Origin: Xenopus tropicalis
Taxonomy: Eukaryota; Chordata; Amphibia; Anura; Pipidae
Direction of reading: 5' to 3'
Length of the DNA: 64,000 nucleotides
Assembly: GCF_000004195.4 (NCBI RefSeq)
Contig: NC_030685.2
Span: 53,334,016-53,398,015, forward strand
Shown here: in pieces, positions 1 through 8,773 of the stretch
Layout: each line of letters begins with the position of its first letter
Numbering within the stretch: position 1 is the first letter of the stretch
The notes under the pieces: model-generated
The model's input: only the letters and a program-made list of their open reading frames with translations
Database searches by the model: none
What the model was told of the DNA's origin: nothing
Translations under genes and position numbers: made by a program

Positions 1-1056
1 ATCAGGCCTTCTGCTAAAATAGACTGAATGACCTGCAGACTTCGTTATACAGTTAGAAGGTGGCTGTGTATATTTCATTGTTTTTGGACAGAAACTTGGG
101 TTTTCAAATGTTATTTGGCATTGTAGTTCAACAAAAATTGTTAATTACTAATGTGCCTCAAAAATGATGTTTTACAATGCTGTACAAAAGATTTACAGGT
201 TATAGTAGTATGTAATATTATTCAGATCTGTGTTCTAAAGGCAAATGACAAACATATATTTTATGAACCATTATTTATATTGTTTAATATATAATAATGT
301 AATGATTTAACATTTGTCCCTCATAGATATTTATAGGGAATAATGCACCACATTTGTAAAATATAAACATATGACAAGTCGCCTTGCAGTAATGTCATCA
401 TATTATAAAACATGGGGTACATTAATTGTTGTAATACTTAACGTTCAGTAAGGGGGGCAGGTGTGTAACTAGTTATACCATAAAAACCTAAAAATTTAGT
501 ACAGCAAACTTGCCGATTGATTAGAATGCAGTTTTCTTATTCTTCTGGCATGTCTGCGTGGAAATATGTGCATTCATCTAAATTAATTTTTAACATTGTA
601 TCATTTTGACTTTCTCTCCACAGCACCATAAATACTGATAAGGTTTTGGCAGTTCTCAGTGATGGGGTTTAAGAAAGGACATCAAATGGTTCTAAATTGA
701 AAAACATGGTGGGAACTTTAATTTTTTTGTTTATGTATGGCACCCAATGCTGGTCCATCAGATCAAGGGTTGCACAAAAAAGTCTTTTGACTGCAAAGCA
801 TTTGGTGTAAGAAAATACTTGAGAAAATATACTTTTTAGCCTTAATGAATTTGGAATGAGAAAAAAATGCCCATTGACTTTAATGCATTTTATGAAATTT
901 TTCGGCAAAGTGAAACATGGCAGTTTTACACATCACTACTCAGATCCAATAATTCGAATTTCCCCATGTGCTGAACAATCTAGTGCTTCTACAGCATCTA
1001 AAGCTAGGGTCTTACCCTCAAGCGTTTTTCTATAGATTTAGAGCCATATACTGAAC
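1..1056. other. unassigned AT-rich sequence
   Basis: I see no convincing coding sequence, RNA gene or recognisable repeat here. The longest open frame, 669-908 on the minus strand, is short and compositionally ordinary. This is the left flank into which the retrotransposon at 1062-6653 inserted. Confidence 0.5.
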
Positions 1057-1061
1057 TAAGC

Positions 1062-1715
1062 TGTCACGGGTGGTATCCTAAAACTCAGAACAGGCTCCAA
1101 GGGTCCGGTCTCGGCTCACTCTTCCGCCTATAACCGCCGCCTTTCACGTCGGGAGGAGCCCTTCGCTACTCGGATGCCGCCAGGTCTTATTGTGAGAAAC
1201 CCAAGGAGAGAGTTCTGAGAAAGCACAGGAACCAATCGTATGACAGGCAGATGGGAAACACTAGAGTAGTCAGGACAGGCCGGGGTCAGCAACAGTCAGG
1301 CAGCGCAGCACAGAATCAGAATCCAGTAGAATAGTCAGGCAGGCAATGGTCGGTCCAGGCAGCAATAAGGAAGGTCAAGAACAGGCAAAAAGGACAATAC
1401 AGGCAGCAAGCGAGAGAAGTCAAATACAGGCAAGGTCAGGAACACAGGAGAACAGGAACAGAAATCGCACCCAGGAAATCAGCAAGGAAAACCTACGTTG
1501 GGCAACGAATAGAGCACAGTGAGCGCTTTAAATATTTGAATTTCGCGCCGAAATGATGTCACGCGCGCGCCGGCGACAACGCAAGTGCGCATGCGCGCGC
1601 ATAAGAGACAGAGAGAGGCGCGCGCGCGCGCCTAGAAGATAATGGCGGGCGTCCCCGCACCGGAGGAGGCGGCGGGCGTCCCCGCCGCCCCGCTAGACCA
1701 CCAGGTATCGTTACA
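1062..1715 (-). repeat. 3' LTR of the chromovirus
   Basis: This is the downstream LTR in element orientation, lying next to the polypurine tract. It matches the other LTR base for base by eye except at 1557, where it has T and the 5' LTR has C at 6495. That change turns the palindrome TGACGTCA into TGATGTCA and looks like CpG deamination. The pol reading frame runs about 157 bp into this LTR and stops at 1559-1561. The U3 end is CpG-rich with a GCGCGC run near 1619-1632. Confidence 0.95.
1557..1557. other. Only base that differs between the two LTRs
   Basis: T here corresponds to C at 6495 in the other LTR. The change falls in the CpG of a CRE/ATF-type palindrome. Because LTRs are made identical at insertion, the change arose after integration or during the last reverse transcription. 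Confidence 0.85.
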
Positions 1716-3025
1716 TTACCCCCCCCTCTAGAGGGGGCCACCGGACCCCTAGGCTTATCAGGGAATCTGGTGTGAAATTGTCGAACAAGACGATCTGCCT
1801 GAACATCAGCAGCTGGGATCCACGACCTCTCTTCAGGGCCATAACCCTTCCAGTGTACCAGGTATTGTAGCCTACCCCTAGAGAGGCGGTAGTCCACTAA
1901 CCTCTGTATGAGATATTCGGGCTGTCCCTCAACAGAAACGGGAGGAGGAGGAGACCTCTGCCGAACCACCCTAGCAGGTTTTAACAAGGAAACATGAAAG
2001 GAATTAAAAATTTTGAGTTCGGGAGGAAGCTCTAATCGGACTGTGTTCGGGTTAATAACCTCAGAAATAGAAAAAGGACCAATATATTTGGGTGCAAATT
2101 TAGAAGAAGAAACCTTTAGAGGAACATTTTTAGAAGAAAGCCAAGCTTTATCACCGACCTGGTATTCTGGTGATGCTTTATGATGCTTATCGAAGGCTTT
2201 CTTTTGAACCGCTACTGCGGTGGATAATGACTTTTGCACCTTTTGCCAAATGCTGGAGAACTGATTGACTAAGGAATCAACAGCAGGCACATCAGAGGAA
2301 ATGGTAGAGAAAGAGAAAACTCTGGGATGATACCCAAAGACAACGAAAAACGGGGACTCACCAGTGGATGAGTGAGTAGAATTATTGAATGCAAACTCGG
2401 CCCAAGGGAGAAAATCAGCCCAAAGGGATTGGTTACTGGAGACATAGCACCTGAGGTACTGCTCCAGAGACTGATTTGTCCTCTCCGTCTGCCCGTTGGT
2501 CTGTGGATGATAAGCAGAGGAGAAGGACAAATCTGTACCCATCAGTAAACAGAAGGCCCGCCAAAATTTTGAGACAAATTGAACCCCTCTATCAGAGACA
2601 ATATTCTGCGGAGCACCATGGAGCCTAAAGATATTAGTCAGAAAATGTTCTGCAAGAGACTTTGCAGATGGGAGGGCGGGGAGGGGAATAAAATGAGACA
2701 TTTTACTAAAGCGATCCACAACCACCCATATGACAGTATTCCCCTTGGAAGGAGGTAAGTCTACAATAAAATCCATGGAAATGTGAGTCCACGGCCTTTC
2801 GGGAATTGGCAGGGATTGCAACAGACCCTGAGACAAGGATCTGGAAGGTTTCGAGCGTTGACAAGTTGAACAGGAATCAACATAGTTACTAACATCTTGT
2901 CTCAGAGTTGGCCACCATAGGGTGCGGGACAAAAGAGAACAGGTTTTAAAACGACCAGGGTGCCCAGCCAACTTAGAATCATGGGCTTCTAAAAAAAACC
3001 GCTTCACGGAGGTTTTCTGGAACAA
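1559..3025 (-). CDS. pol: Pol part 2: integrase with GPF module and chromodomain
   Basis: This open frame holds the integrase. By residue in the frame, a zinc-binding HHCC region has histidines near 15 and 22 and cysteines at 52 and 55. The D,D(35)E catalytic triad is visible as D85, D145 and E181. A GPF module lies near 316-350, and a chromodomain spans roughly 370-420 with the WKGY core. The chromodomain of such elements binds modified histone tails and guides insertion, which is known for the class rather than shown here. The annotated start at 3025 is not real: the first residues lie upstream of a frameshift, and translation should enter from Pol part 1. The last 52 residues are encoded by the 3' LTR and are Pro/Arg/Ala-rich, so they may be tolerated read-through. 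All catalytic residues are present. Confidence 0.92.
   Translation of the reverse strand: MFQKTSVKRFFLEAHDSKLAGHPGRFKTCSLLSRTLWWPTLRQDVSNYVDSCSTCQRSKPSRSLSQGLLQSLPIPERPWTHISMDFIVDLPPSKGNTVIWVVVDRFSKMSHFIPLPALPSAKSLAEHFLTNIFRLHGAPQNIVSDRGVQFVSKFWRAFCLLMGTDLSFSSAYHPQTNGQTERTNQSLEQYLRCYVSSNQSLWADFLPWAEFAFNNSTHSSTGESPFFVVFGYHPRVFSFSTISSDVPAVDSLVNQFSSIWQKVQKSLSTAVAVQKKAFDKHHKASPEYQVGDKAWLSSKNVPLKVSSSKFAPKYIGPFSISEVINPNTVRLELPPELKIFNSFHVSLLKPARVVRQRSPPPPVSVEGQPEYLIQRLVDYRLSRGRLQYLVHWKGYGPEERSWIPAADVQADRLVRQFHTRFPDKPRGPVAPSRGGGNVTIPGGLAGRRGRPPPPPVRGRPPLSSRRARAPLSVSYARACALALSPARA
1719..1729 (-). other. Polypurine tract (plus-strand primer)
   Basis: On the minus strand the sequence AGAGGGGGGGG is followed by TAA and then the LTR terminus TGTAACG. 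This is the expected place and composition for the RNase H-resistant primer of plus-strand synthesis. It lies inside the pol reading frame. With neighbouring bases it forms a perfect 16-bp palindrome, CCCCCTCTAGAGGGGG, at 1722-1737. Confidence 0.8.
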
Positions 3026-5060
3026 ATAACTTTCCCTGGGGTAGGTTGGAAGGAGAGTGAACCTGGGCCTTAGACAAGGAAGAAAGTAAATCTGGGCTTA
3101 AGGCAGCTATAATCAACTCTTTAGGGACAATAGGGTCGGGTTGACACTTCTCCAGAGGATTGGAATCAAAACTTCTAGACAAGGCATCCGCTTTAACATT
3201 CTTTTCGCCAGGTCTATAGGTTATAATAAAATTAAATCGAGAAAAGAATAATGCCCACCTGGCTTGTCTAGGATTTAAGCGTCTAGCGGATTCAATATAT
3301 AGGAGATTCTTGTGGTCAGTAATTACTGTAACTACATGTTTAGCCCCTTCCAAGAGGTGTCTCCATTCTGTGAATGCCAATTTTATGGCCAGTAATTCCC
3401 TATTGCCAATGTCATAATTCTTCTCCGTAGGAGAAAACTTTTTAGAAAAGAAACCACACGGGTGAATCTTATTGGTCACAGGGTGACGTTGAGAGAGGAT
3501 CGCCCCTGCCCCAACTTCAGAAGCATCTACTTCTACCAGAAAAGGGAGGGCAGAATCAGGGTGCAGGAGTACAGAAGCAGAGATAAAAGCTTCTTTTAGT
3601 GATTTGAAGGCTGTTAAAGCCTCTACCGACCAAATACTTGGGTCAACCCCCTTTTTTGTGAGAGCCGTAATTGGAGCCACTACCGTGGAATAGCTCTTAA
3701 TAAACTGTCTGTAATAATTAGCGAAGCCTAAAAATCTTTGTATAGCCCGCAGAGACAAGGGTTGTACCCAATTTAGGATAGCCTGAACTTTGGCTGGGTC
3801 CATTTCTAAACCTTGATGGGAAATGATAAACCCAAGAAAGTGAACTGAAGAAACTTCAAAGATGCACTTCTCGAATTTAGCATACAAATGATTTTCCCTT
3901 AATCTGCGTAAGACCTCCTGAACATGAACACGATGATCAGACAGACAATTAGAATAAATCAAAATATCATCAAGGTAAACTACCACAAAGCGACCCAGAA
4001 GATCGCGGAATATATCATTTACCAGTTCTTGGAAGACAGCAGGAGCATTACATAAGCCGAAGGGCATAACCAGATATTCATAATGCCCATCACGGGTATT
4101 AAAGGCTGTTTTCCACTCATCCCCTTCCCGGATACGTATTAAATTATATGCACCTCTTAGGTCAAGTTTAGAGAAAATAGTGGCTCCCTTAACCCTATCA
4201 AAGAGCTCGGAAATTAGGGGAAGGGGATAACGGTTTTTGACCGTGATTTTGTTTAAACCCCTATAGTCAATACATGGCCTGAGACCCCCATCTTTTTTTT
4301 CCACAAAGAAAAACCCGGCTCCTGCCGGAGAGGTAGAGGGTCTTATAAAACCTCTCTCTAGATTCTCCTTAATATATTCTTCCATAGCCTGAGTTTCAGG
4401 AAGAGACAAGGGGTAAGTTCTACCTCTAGGAGGAGAAGAACCTGGAATTAAATCTATGGCACAATCATAGGATCTATGTGGGGGAAGTGTTTCGGCTGCT
4501 TTTTTAGAAAAGACATCCGCAAAGGCAAAATAAGGAGAAGGTAGCCCCTGTAACGAAGTTGCGGCCAAAATTTGGACAGGCTTCATGCATAAGCTCTGAC
4601 AGTCTGTTCCCCACTGAAGAATCTTGTTAGCTAGCCAATCAATTTGGGGACTGTGCTTACGCAACCAAGGGAGACCTAAGATCACCGGGGTATTCGGGCA
4701 ATCAATGATAAAAAAGGAAACTTGTTCCACATGGAGAGAACCTATCGACATGGAACAGCTTACGGACTTTAAAGATATAACCCCACGACCTAGGGAAGTA
4801 CCATCAATAGCGATTAACTTGACCGAAGGGACCAAAGGAAGTGTGGGTATAGCGTGTCTACGGGCAAAGTTAACATCTAAAAAGTTCCCTTCTGCCCCAG
4901 AATCAATGAAAGCCAGGCTCTCCACAGTACTCGTATCCCACCCCAAAAGGACCGGAATCATGACTTTATAGGAACTTTGTTGGGGAGTAGGAATGACATT
5001 GCCCAAGCAGAACTCCCCAGATCTGCTTAGGCTTTGTCGTTTCCCGGCCTCTTGGGACAA
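2979..5060 (-). CDS. pol: Pol part 1: aspartic protease, reverse transcriptase, RNase H
   Basis: This frame lies at -1 to gag and overlaps its 3' end. The protease motif DSGA is at residues 53-56. The reverse transcriptase has its first catalytic Asp at D300 (SKLDLRGAY) and the YLDD box at 362-365. RNase H carries the DASE, RELL, TDHK and DALSR motifs, with acidic residues near 512, 555, 582 and 625. The ATG at 5060 is probably not used: entry should be by -1 slippage at 5039-5045, after which the sequence continues in this frame. The frame ends early at 2979-2981, just after an 8-base homopolymer, where integrase continues in another frame. Together with the downstream piece this makes a typical gypsy Pol, with all catalytic residues of protease, RT and RNase H visible. 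Confidence 0.93.
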   Translation of the reverse strand: MSQEAGKRQSLSRSGEFCLGNVIPTPQQSSYKVMIPVLLGWDTSTVESLAFIDSGAEGNFLDVNFARRHAIPTLPLVPSVKLIAIDGTSLGRGVISLKSVSCSMSIGSLHVEQVSFFIIDCPNTPVILGLPWLRKHSPQIDWLANKILQWGTDCQSLCMKPVQILAATSLQGLPSPYFAFADVFSKKAAETLPPHRSYDCAIDLIPGSSPPRGRTYPLSLPETQAMEEYIKENLERGFIRPSTSPAGAGFFFVEKKDGGLRPCIDYRGLNKITVKNRYPLPLISELFDRVKGATIFSKLDLRGAYNLIRIREGDEWKTAFNTRDGHYEYLVMPFGLCNAPAVFQELVNDIFRDLLGRFVVVYLDDILIYSNCLSDHRVHVQEVLRRLRENHLYAKFEKCIFEVSSVHFLGFIISHQGLEMDPAKVQAILNWVQPLSLRAIQRFLGFANYYRQFIKSYSTVVAPITALTKKGVDPSIWSVEALTAFKSLKEAFISASVLLHPDSALPFLVEVDASEVGAGAILSQRHPVTNKIHPCGFFSKKFSPTEKNYDIGNRELLAIKLAFTEWRHLLEGAKHVVTVITDHKNLLYIESARRLNPRQARWALFFSRFNFIITYRPGEKNVKADALSRSFDSNPLEKCQPDPIVPKELIIAALSPDLLSSLSKAQVHSPSNLPQGKLFVPENLREAVFFRSP
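2991..2998 (-). other. Frameshift in an 8-base homopolymer splitting pol
   Basis: The plus strand has eight consecutive A (T8 on the coding strand). The RNase H side and the integrase side are in frames offset by one base exactly here, consistent with one extra base. Coding similarity to the family is unbroken on both sides. It could be a real slippage mutation inactivating integrase or a homopolymer sequencing error. Confidence 0.85.
4981..5045 (-). promoter_or_regulatory. -1 ribosomal frameshift signal: GGGAAAC slip site plus H-type pseudoknot
   Basis: On the minus strand the heptamer GGGAAAC (5045 to 5039) sits in gag phase as G GGA AAC, six codons before the gag stop ends. After a 7-nt spacer, stem 1 pairs CCTAAGCAGA (5031-5022) with TCTGCTTGGG (5011-5002), 10 bp with one G-U pair. 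The loop segment TGGGGAG (5019-5013) pairs perfectly with CTCCCCA (4987-4981), making stem 2 of 7 bp. Loop lengths are 2, 1 and 14 nt. Slipping back one base joins gag to the pol frame. Mammalian PEG10 is known to use the same heptamer. The spacer length and geometry fit a classical H-type pseudoknot; folding has not been computed. Confidence 0.88.
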
Positions 5061-5980
5061 GTGCTACGAAAATGACCCCGATCCCCACAGTACAAACACA
5101 ACCCGTTAGCCCGTCTACGAACTTTTTCCTCGGCAGATAAGTGAGTAGAACCCAGCTGCATGGGTTCCTCTGAGGGTCTAGAGGAAGTCTGCTCAGGTTT
5201 GAATAAACACTCTGGAGGAGAGGGTTGTGGAGCCACTGCAGGAAGTCTCTCCTGGCGTCTCTCCCTATGCCTCCTATCAATCTGAATGGCAAGGTGCATC
5301 AGGGAGTCTAGGGAGGATGACGTGGGAAAGTTAACCAAGCTGTCTTTCACAGCGTCAGATAGCCCCACTCTAAATTGACTTCGTAAAGCAGTATCATTCC
5401 ACCCTGTTTCAACCGCCCAACGGCGGAATTCCGTACAATAATCCTCGACCTGTCGTTTACCTTGCCGGAGATTGCGAATAGCAGAATCAGCAGAGGCAGA
5501 ACGATCAGGATCATCATAGATTAGTGCCATAGCTTCAAAAAAGGAATCAAGGGATGTATGGGCTGGATCAGAGGGAAGTAAGGAAAATGCCCAGAGCTGT
5601 GGATCCCCAGTCAGGAGGGTCATTACAAAATTGACTTTCAACCCCTCGGTAGGAAAGGAACGAGGGAGAATGCTAAAATACAATTTACATGCTTCCTGGA
5701 AAGCAAAAAATTTATGACGTTCCCCAGAAAATTTTTCAGGAAAAGGAACTTTAGGCACCACTACATACGTTACCGGAGCAGCGTGAAGAGAACTGCCTCC
5801 AGGAAGAGAAGCCGGAGTAGGAGCAGCAGGCTGTTGTTGGAGCGCATCCAACCTCACGGACAGTCTCTGGAGCCACTGAATAATCTGGTTTTGCTGAGCT
5901 TCTTGTTCCCCAAGACGCTGGAGGAGACTCGCCCGGAAATCCTCAGAGGAAAGTGGCGCCGCAGCCCCTTCAGCATCCAT
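5027..5980 (-). CDS. gag: Gag polyprotein with CCHC zinc knuckle
   Basis: This intact 317-residue structural protein should form the retrotransposon particle and bind its RNA. Residues 1-50 are Ala/Gln/Leu-rich with a probable short coiled coil. Residues about 75-235 form a retrotransposon Gag (capsid) core, including TGDPQLWAF and a DYCTEFRRWA segment typical of the family. Residues 240-290 are basic and Pro/Ser-rich. A single CX2CX4HX4C knuckle uses C295, C298, H303 and C308. The start ATG lies 19 nt after the 5' LTR, and no other good start is seen. The frame ends at TAA 5027-5029, just past the slip site, so most ribosomes should make Gag and a minority Gag-Pol. The architecture matches sushi-ichi Gag and the Gag-like part of PEG10. 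No stops or frameshifts are visible. Confidence 0.94.
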   Translation of the reverse strand: MDAEGAAAPLSSEDFRASLLQRLGEQEAQQNQIIQWLQRLSVRLDALQQQPAAPTPASLPGGSSLHAAPVTYVVVPKVPFPEKFSGERHKFFAFQEACKLYFSILPRSFPTEGLKVNFVMTLLTGDPQLWAFSLLPSDPAHTSLDSFFEAMALIYDDPDRSASADSAIRNLRQGKRQVEDYCTEFRRWAVETGWNDTALRSQFRVGLSDAVKDSLVNFPTSSSLDSLMHLAIQIDRRHRERRQERLPAVAPQPSPPECLFKPEQTSSRPSEEPMQLGSTHLSAEEKVRRRANGLCLYCGDRGHFRSTCPKRPGNDKA

Positions 5981-5999
5981 TTTTTCTGGCCCAACGTAA
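5981..5999 (-). other. Short leader and possible primer-binding region
   Basis: Only 19 nt separate the end of the 5' LTR from the gag ATG. A tRNA primer-binding site normally sits here and begins TGG. On the minus strand the leader contains TTGGGCCAG seven bases in. I could not match it confidently to a particular tRNA 3' end, so the primer is left open. Confidence 0.4.
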
Positions 6000-6653
6000 T
6001 GTCACGGGTGGTATCCTAAAACTCAGAACAGGCTCCAAGGGTCCGGTCTCGGCTCACTCTTCCGCCTATAACCGCCGCCTTTCACGTCGGGAGGAGCCCT
6101 TCGCTACTCGGATGCCGCCAGGTCTTATTGTGAGAAACCCAAGGAGAGAGTTCTGAGAAAGCACAGGAACCAATCGTATGACAGGCAGATGGGAAACACT
6201 AGAGTAGTCAGGACAGGCCGGGGTCAGCAACAGTCAGGCAGCGCAGCACAGAATCAGAATCCAGTAGAATAGTCAGGCAGGCAATGGTCGGTCCAGGCAG
6301 CAATAAGGAAGGTCAAGAACAGGCAAAAAGGACAATACAGGCAGCAAGCGAGAGAAGTCAAATACAGGCAAGGTCAGGAACACAGGAGAACAGGAACAGA
6401 AATCGCACCCAGGAAATCAGCAAGGAAAACCTACGTTGGGCAACGAATAGAGCACAGTGAGCGCTTTAAATATTTGAATTTCGCGCCGAAATGACGTCAC
6501 GCGCGCGCCGGCGACAACGCAAGTGCGCATGCGCGCGCATAAGAGACAGAGAGAGGCGCGCGCGCGCGCCTAGAAGATAATGGCGGGCGTCCCCGCACCG
6601 GAGGAGGCGGCGGGCGTCCCCGCCGCCCCGCTAGACCACCAGGTATCGTTACA
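6000..6653 (-). repeat. 5' LTR of the chromovirus
   Basis: This is the upstream LTR in element orientation, running from TGTAACG at 6653 to CGTGACA at 6000, and should drive the element. It carries an intact TGACGTCA, a CpG-rich GCGCGC stretch and a TATA-like box (see the promoter entry). About 450 bp of R/U5 sequence then runs to gag, with many copies of a short CTGCCTG-like motif on the minus strand (for example 6281-6385). A weak polyadenylation-like AATAAG lies at 6124-6129 on the minus strand. Confidence 0.95.
6464..6534 (-). promoter_or_regulatory. Probable LTR promoter: NRF1-like site, CRE and TATA-like box
   Basis: Read on the minus strand, a TGCGCATGCGC-type palindrome (6524-6534) is followed by a perfect CRE TGACGTCA (6492-6499). 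The AT-rich box ATATTTAAAG follows at 6465-6474. Order and spacing look like a compact Pol II core promoter, with transcription expected about 25-30 bases further on, near 6440. Factor names come from consensus sequences only. Confidence 0.55.
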
Positions 6654-6658
6654 TAAGC
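6654..6658. repeat. Target-site duplication TAAGC, right copy
   Basis: TAAGC directly follows the LTR terminus and matches 1057-1061 directly before the other LTR. A perfect 5-bp duplication is the expected footprint of a gypsy integrase. Confidence 0.93.
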
Positions 6659-7204
6659 ATATCTTGCATTATATGCCTACTTTATGCAACTAAGTGCATT
6701 TTTGTCAGTTCCAAACACATCCCTCTATTCTATTGTGTTCTGAAGATGCTCAAGAAAATAAAACATGGGCTGTTTAAAAAAATGCGATGAAACACAAATG
6801 CCATAAAACACAACTCTGAACGTGCATGAGTACAACCAAGCAGAATATAAGGGAATAAATTAGCTAATGTGTTTAGGTGTGCTGCATCTCAAATGTGCAT
6901 CAGCCTTTTAAAATAAAACACCCCTGTGTAAGACATATAAGAGCAAAGATCTCAGATGGCTATTCCAAGTTTATTGTTCACGTATAGGACTTAGTATATC
7001 ATTGGGTGACTCAGTATATCACTACCTCCTGGGAAAAATGGTCCAAGGCAAAAGTAATCAGTGCCTGATATTCTCCAGCACTGCCGTACTGGCACAATAC
7101 TAAAGCGATACTGTGTGACAACTTCTGAGAGGGAAAACTAACAGATATTTGTACACATGGAGTGTTTCCTGTTCAAAATGTTTTTTTTCAGGATATATAT
7201 CAGG
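6659..7204. other. unassigned sequence
   Basis: AT-rich sequence with no gene or repeat that I can name. Confidence 0.4.
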
Positions 7205-7520
7205 TACAGGTATTGTACCCCTTATCTGGAAACCCATTATGCAGAAAGTTCCGAATTATGGAAAGGCCATCTCCCATAGACTCCATTTTAATCAAATAAT
7301 TCACATTTTTAAAAATGGTTTCCTTTTTCTCTGTAATAATAAAACAGTACCTTGTACTTGATCCCAACTAAGATATAATTATCCCTTACTGGAGCCAAAA
7401 CAATCCTATTGGGTTTAATTACTGTTCAAATAATTTTTTTAGCAGCCTTAAGGTAAGAAAATTACGGAAAGACCCCTTATCTGGTATACCCCAGCATTTG
7501 GGATAACAGGTCCCAAATCT
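7205..7520. mobile_element. Palindromic 'TTATCC' MITE
   Basis: It starts ACAGGTATTGTACCCCTTATCTGGAAA-like and ends with a diverged inverted copy near GGGATAACAGGTCCC. The arms carry the family's repeated TTATC(C/T)-(A/G)GAAA words. Related copies occur at 37313-37372, 47064-47292, 56295-57155, 57150-57255 and 63172-63825. It is non-coding and foldable, as expected of a MITE. The superfamily is not determined. Confidence 0.7.
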
Positions 7521-7577
7521 TATCTTCATTGCTAGGGGTTTTTTTTATTCCAATCGCTATGAAGACCTTAACAGACA

Positions 7578-7989
7578 TTAAATGGGTGGTTATTTTTCCA
7601 TTAATTTTTAGCATGTTATAGAATGCCCTATTCTTAGCAACCTTTTAATTTTTTCATTTTATATAATTCACTTTTCAGTTCTGCCTCCTTCCAGCTTTCA
7701 ACTGCGGGTTTTGACCTCGGCATCCATTGCTCTGCAAGGCTACACTTTATTGTAAAATTGCCTACCTTTCTACTCAGGCCCTCCCATCTTCAACTACAAT
7801 TCAAACTACTTCTTGGTTTCTAGTGTAAATTGCACTTTAGCAACCAGATAGTTGCTAAAATTCCAACCTGCTGGAAAAAAAGTAAATAATTCAAAAATTA
7901 CAAAAAGCAAATTAAGGCCAATTGCATATTGTCTTAGAATACCACTACATCACATTAAAAGTACATTTAAAGGTGAACTGTCGCTTTAA
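7578..7989. mobile_element. T2/Kolobok-type MITE (TTAA target)
   Basis: It is bounded by TTAA on both sides, beginning TTAAATGGGTGGTT and ending GAACTGTCGCTTTAA, a diverged form of terminal repeats TTAAAGGGGTGGTTCA and inverse. Internal landmarks (GCTCTGCAAGGCTACA, TAGCAACCAGATAGTTGCTA) recur at 17344-17712, 34940-35390 and 48548-48760. Confidence 0.75.
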
Positions 7990-8773
7990 TTAGTATTCCC
8001 AGTTACAAGACTAGGGTGTCATATGAAATCAGTATTTCAATCTGGGTTTCCAAAATATGAAGATAAAAAAAAAAACATTGAATTTCATAAATCAATAGTA
8101 CTCTTATTTATCATAAATAACATTACACTTTAAATAATGGACTGTGTAAAAAATATGCTTGGAATGAACTGCATTGCAGAGAAAATCATCTCGTATTATA
8201 AAAAAATAAGATCCTTTACACTGAGTGAGAGATTCCCCTCAGCACTTTCCTTGGACCTCCCGAGCTCCATTAATGTTCTTTCACCTGTTTCATCCTTCAA
8301 TAAGCAGGCATCTTTTGTAAACATGTTGTTTGTAAGATGGAGATTAAAATGAATCTCCTTTGTCCTTCAGATATTATTCTAAAGGGGTCATCACCCATCC
8401 ATCTACCCAACTTTCTGGATAATTGTTTGACAACAATGCCTGTCTGAAATGCAAAGCTTCAGTCCTTTCAGCAAGGGGGGGGGGGTCTATTTACACAATG
8501 AAAAATATAACTTCTTTGTCTGGTGAGGCAATTGTAAAAAAAAAAACAAAAAAACGACTGATATAGGAAGCTTCATGTTCTTTTTGCATCTCACTGCCTA
8601 CATCTGATTAATCTATACATATTCCAGGTAATGGATTGTGCATTATGGAAAGGGGTATGGATGATGAGTGGGTTACTTTGTAAAATATAGCAGCCACAAA
8701 GGTGTTGCATATAATATAAGGCAACAGGCTGAGTGGTTTTACAGGTTCTGTGCAGGTCCTGTGCATCTAAGGT
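7990..8773. other. unassigned sequence
   Basis: No supported gene. It contains short A and G homopolymers (8068-8079, 8476-8486, 8535-8553) and an AT-rich open frame at 8137-8352 that I do not regard as coding. Confidence 0.4.

Larger units (their letters stand above)
1062..6653 (-). mobile_element. Full-length Ty3/gypsy chromovirus (sushi-ichi/PEG10-like)
   Basis: This is a full-length LTR retrotransposon read on the minus strand. Two 654-bp LTRs start TG and end CA, and the element is flanked by a 5-bp duplication TAAGC at 1057-1061 and 6654-6658. Internal order on the minus strand is 5' LTR, a 19-nt leader, gag, a -1 frameshift signal, protease, reverse transcriptase, RNase H, integrase with a C-terminal chromodomain, polypurine tract and 3' LTR. 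No env frame is present. The chromodomain, a single CCHC knuckle and a GGGAAAC slip site place it with vertebrate chromoviruses related to sushi-ichi, the lineage from which mammalian PEG10 was domesticated. The LTRs differ at one base in 654, so insertion was recent. The visible defect is one homopolymer frameshift in pol. Family placement is from motifs, not a search. Confidence 0.96.

Noticed and set aside
2981..3025. Programmed frameshift at the pol homopolymer
   Set aside because: Slippage on A/T runs can be programmed in some elements, but gypsy Pol is normally one frame here and the gag-pol junction already has a dedicated signal, so a mutation or read error is more likely.
4624..4971. 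Plus-strand open frame of 115 codons
   Set aside because: It lies opposite pol, and its openness follows from the coding constraint on the other strand.
5714..6156. Plus-strand open frames across gag start and LTR
   Set aside because: Shadows of gag and the LTR with no motif.
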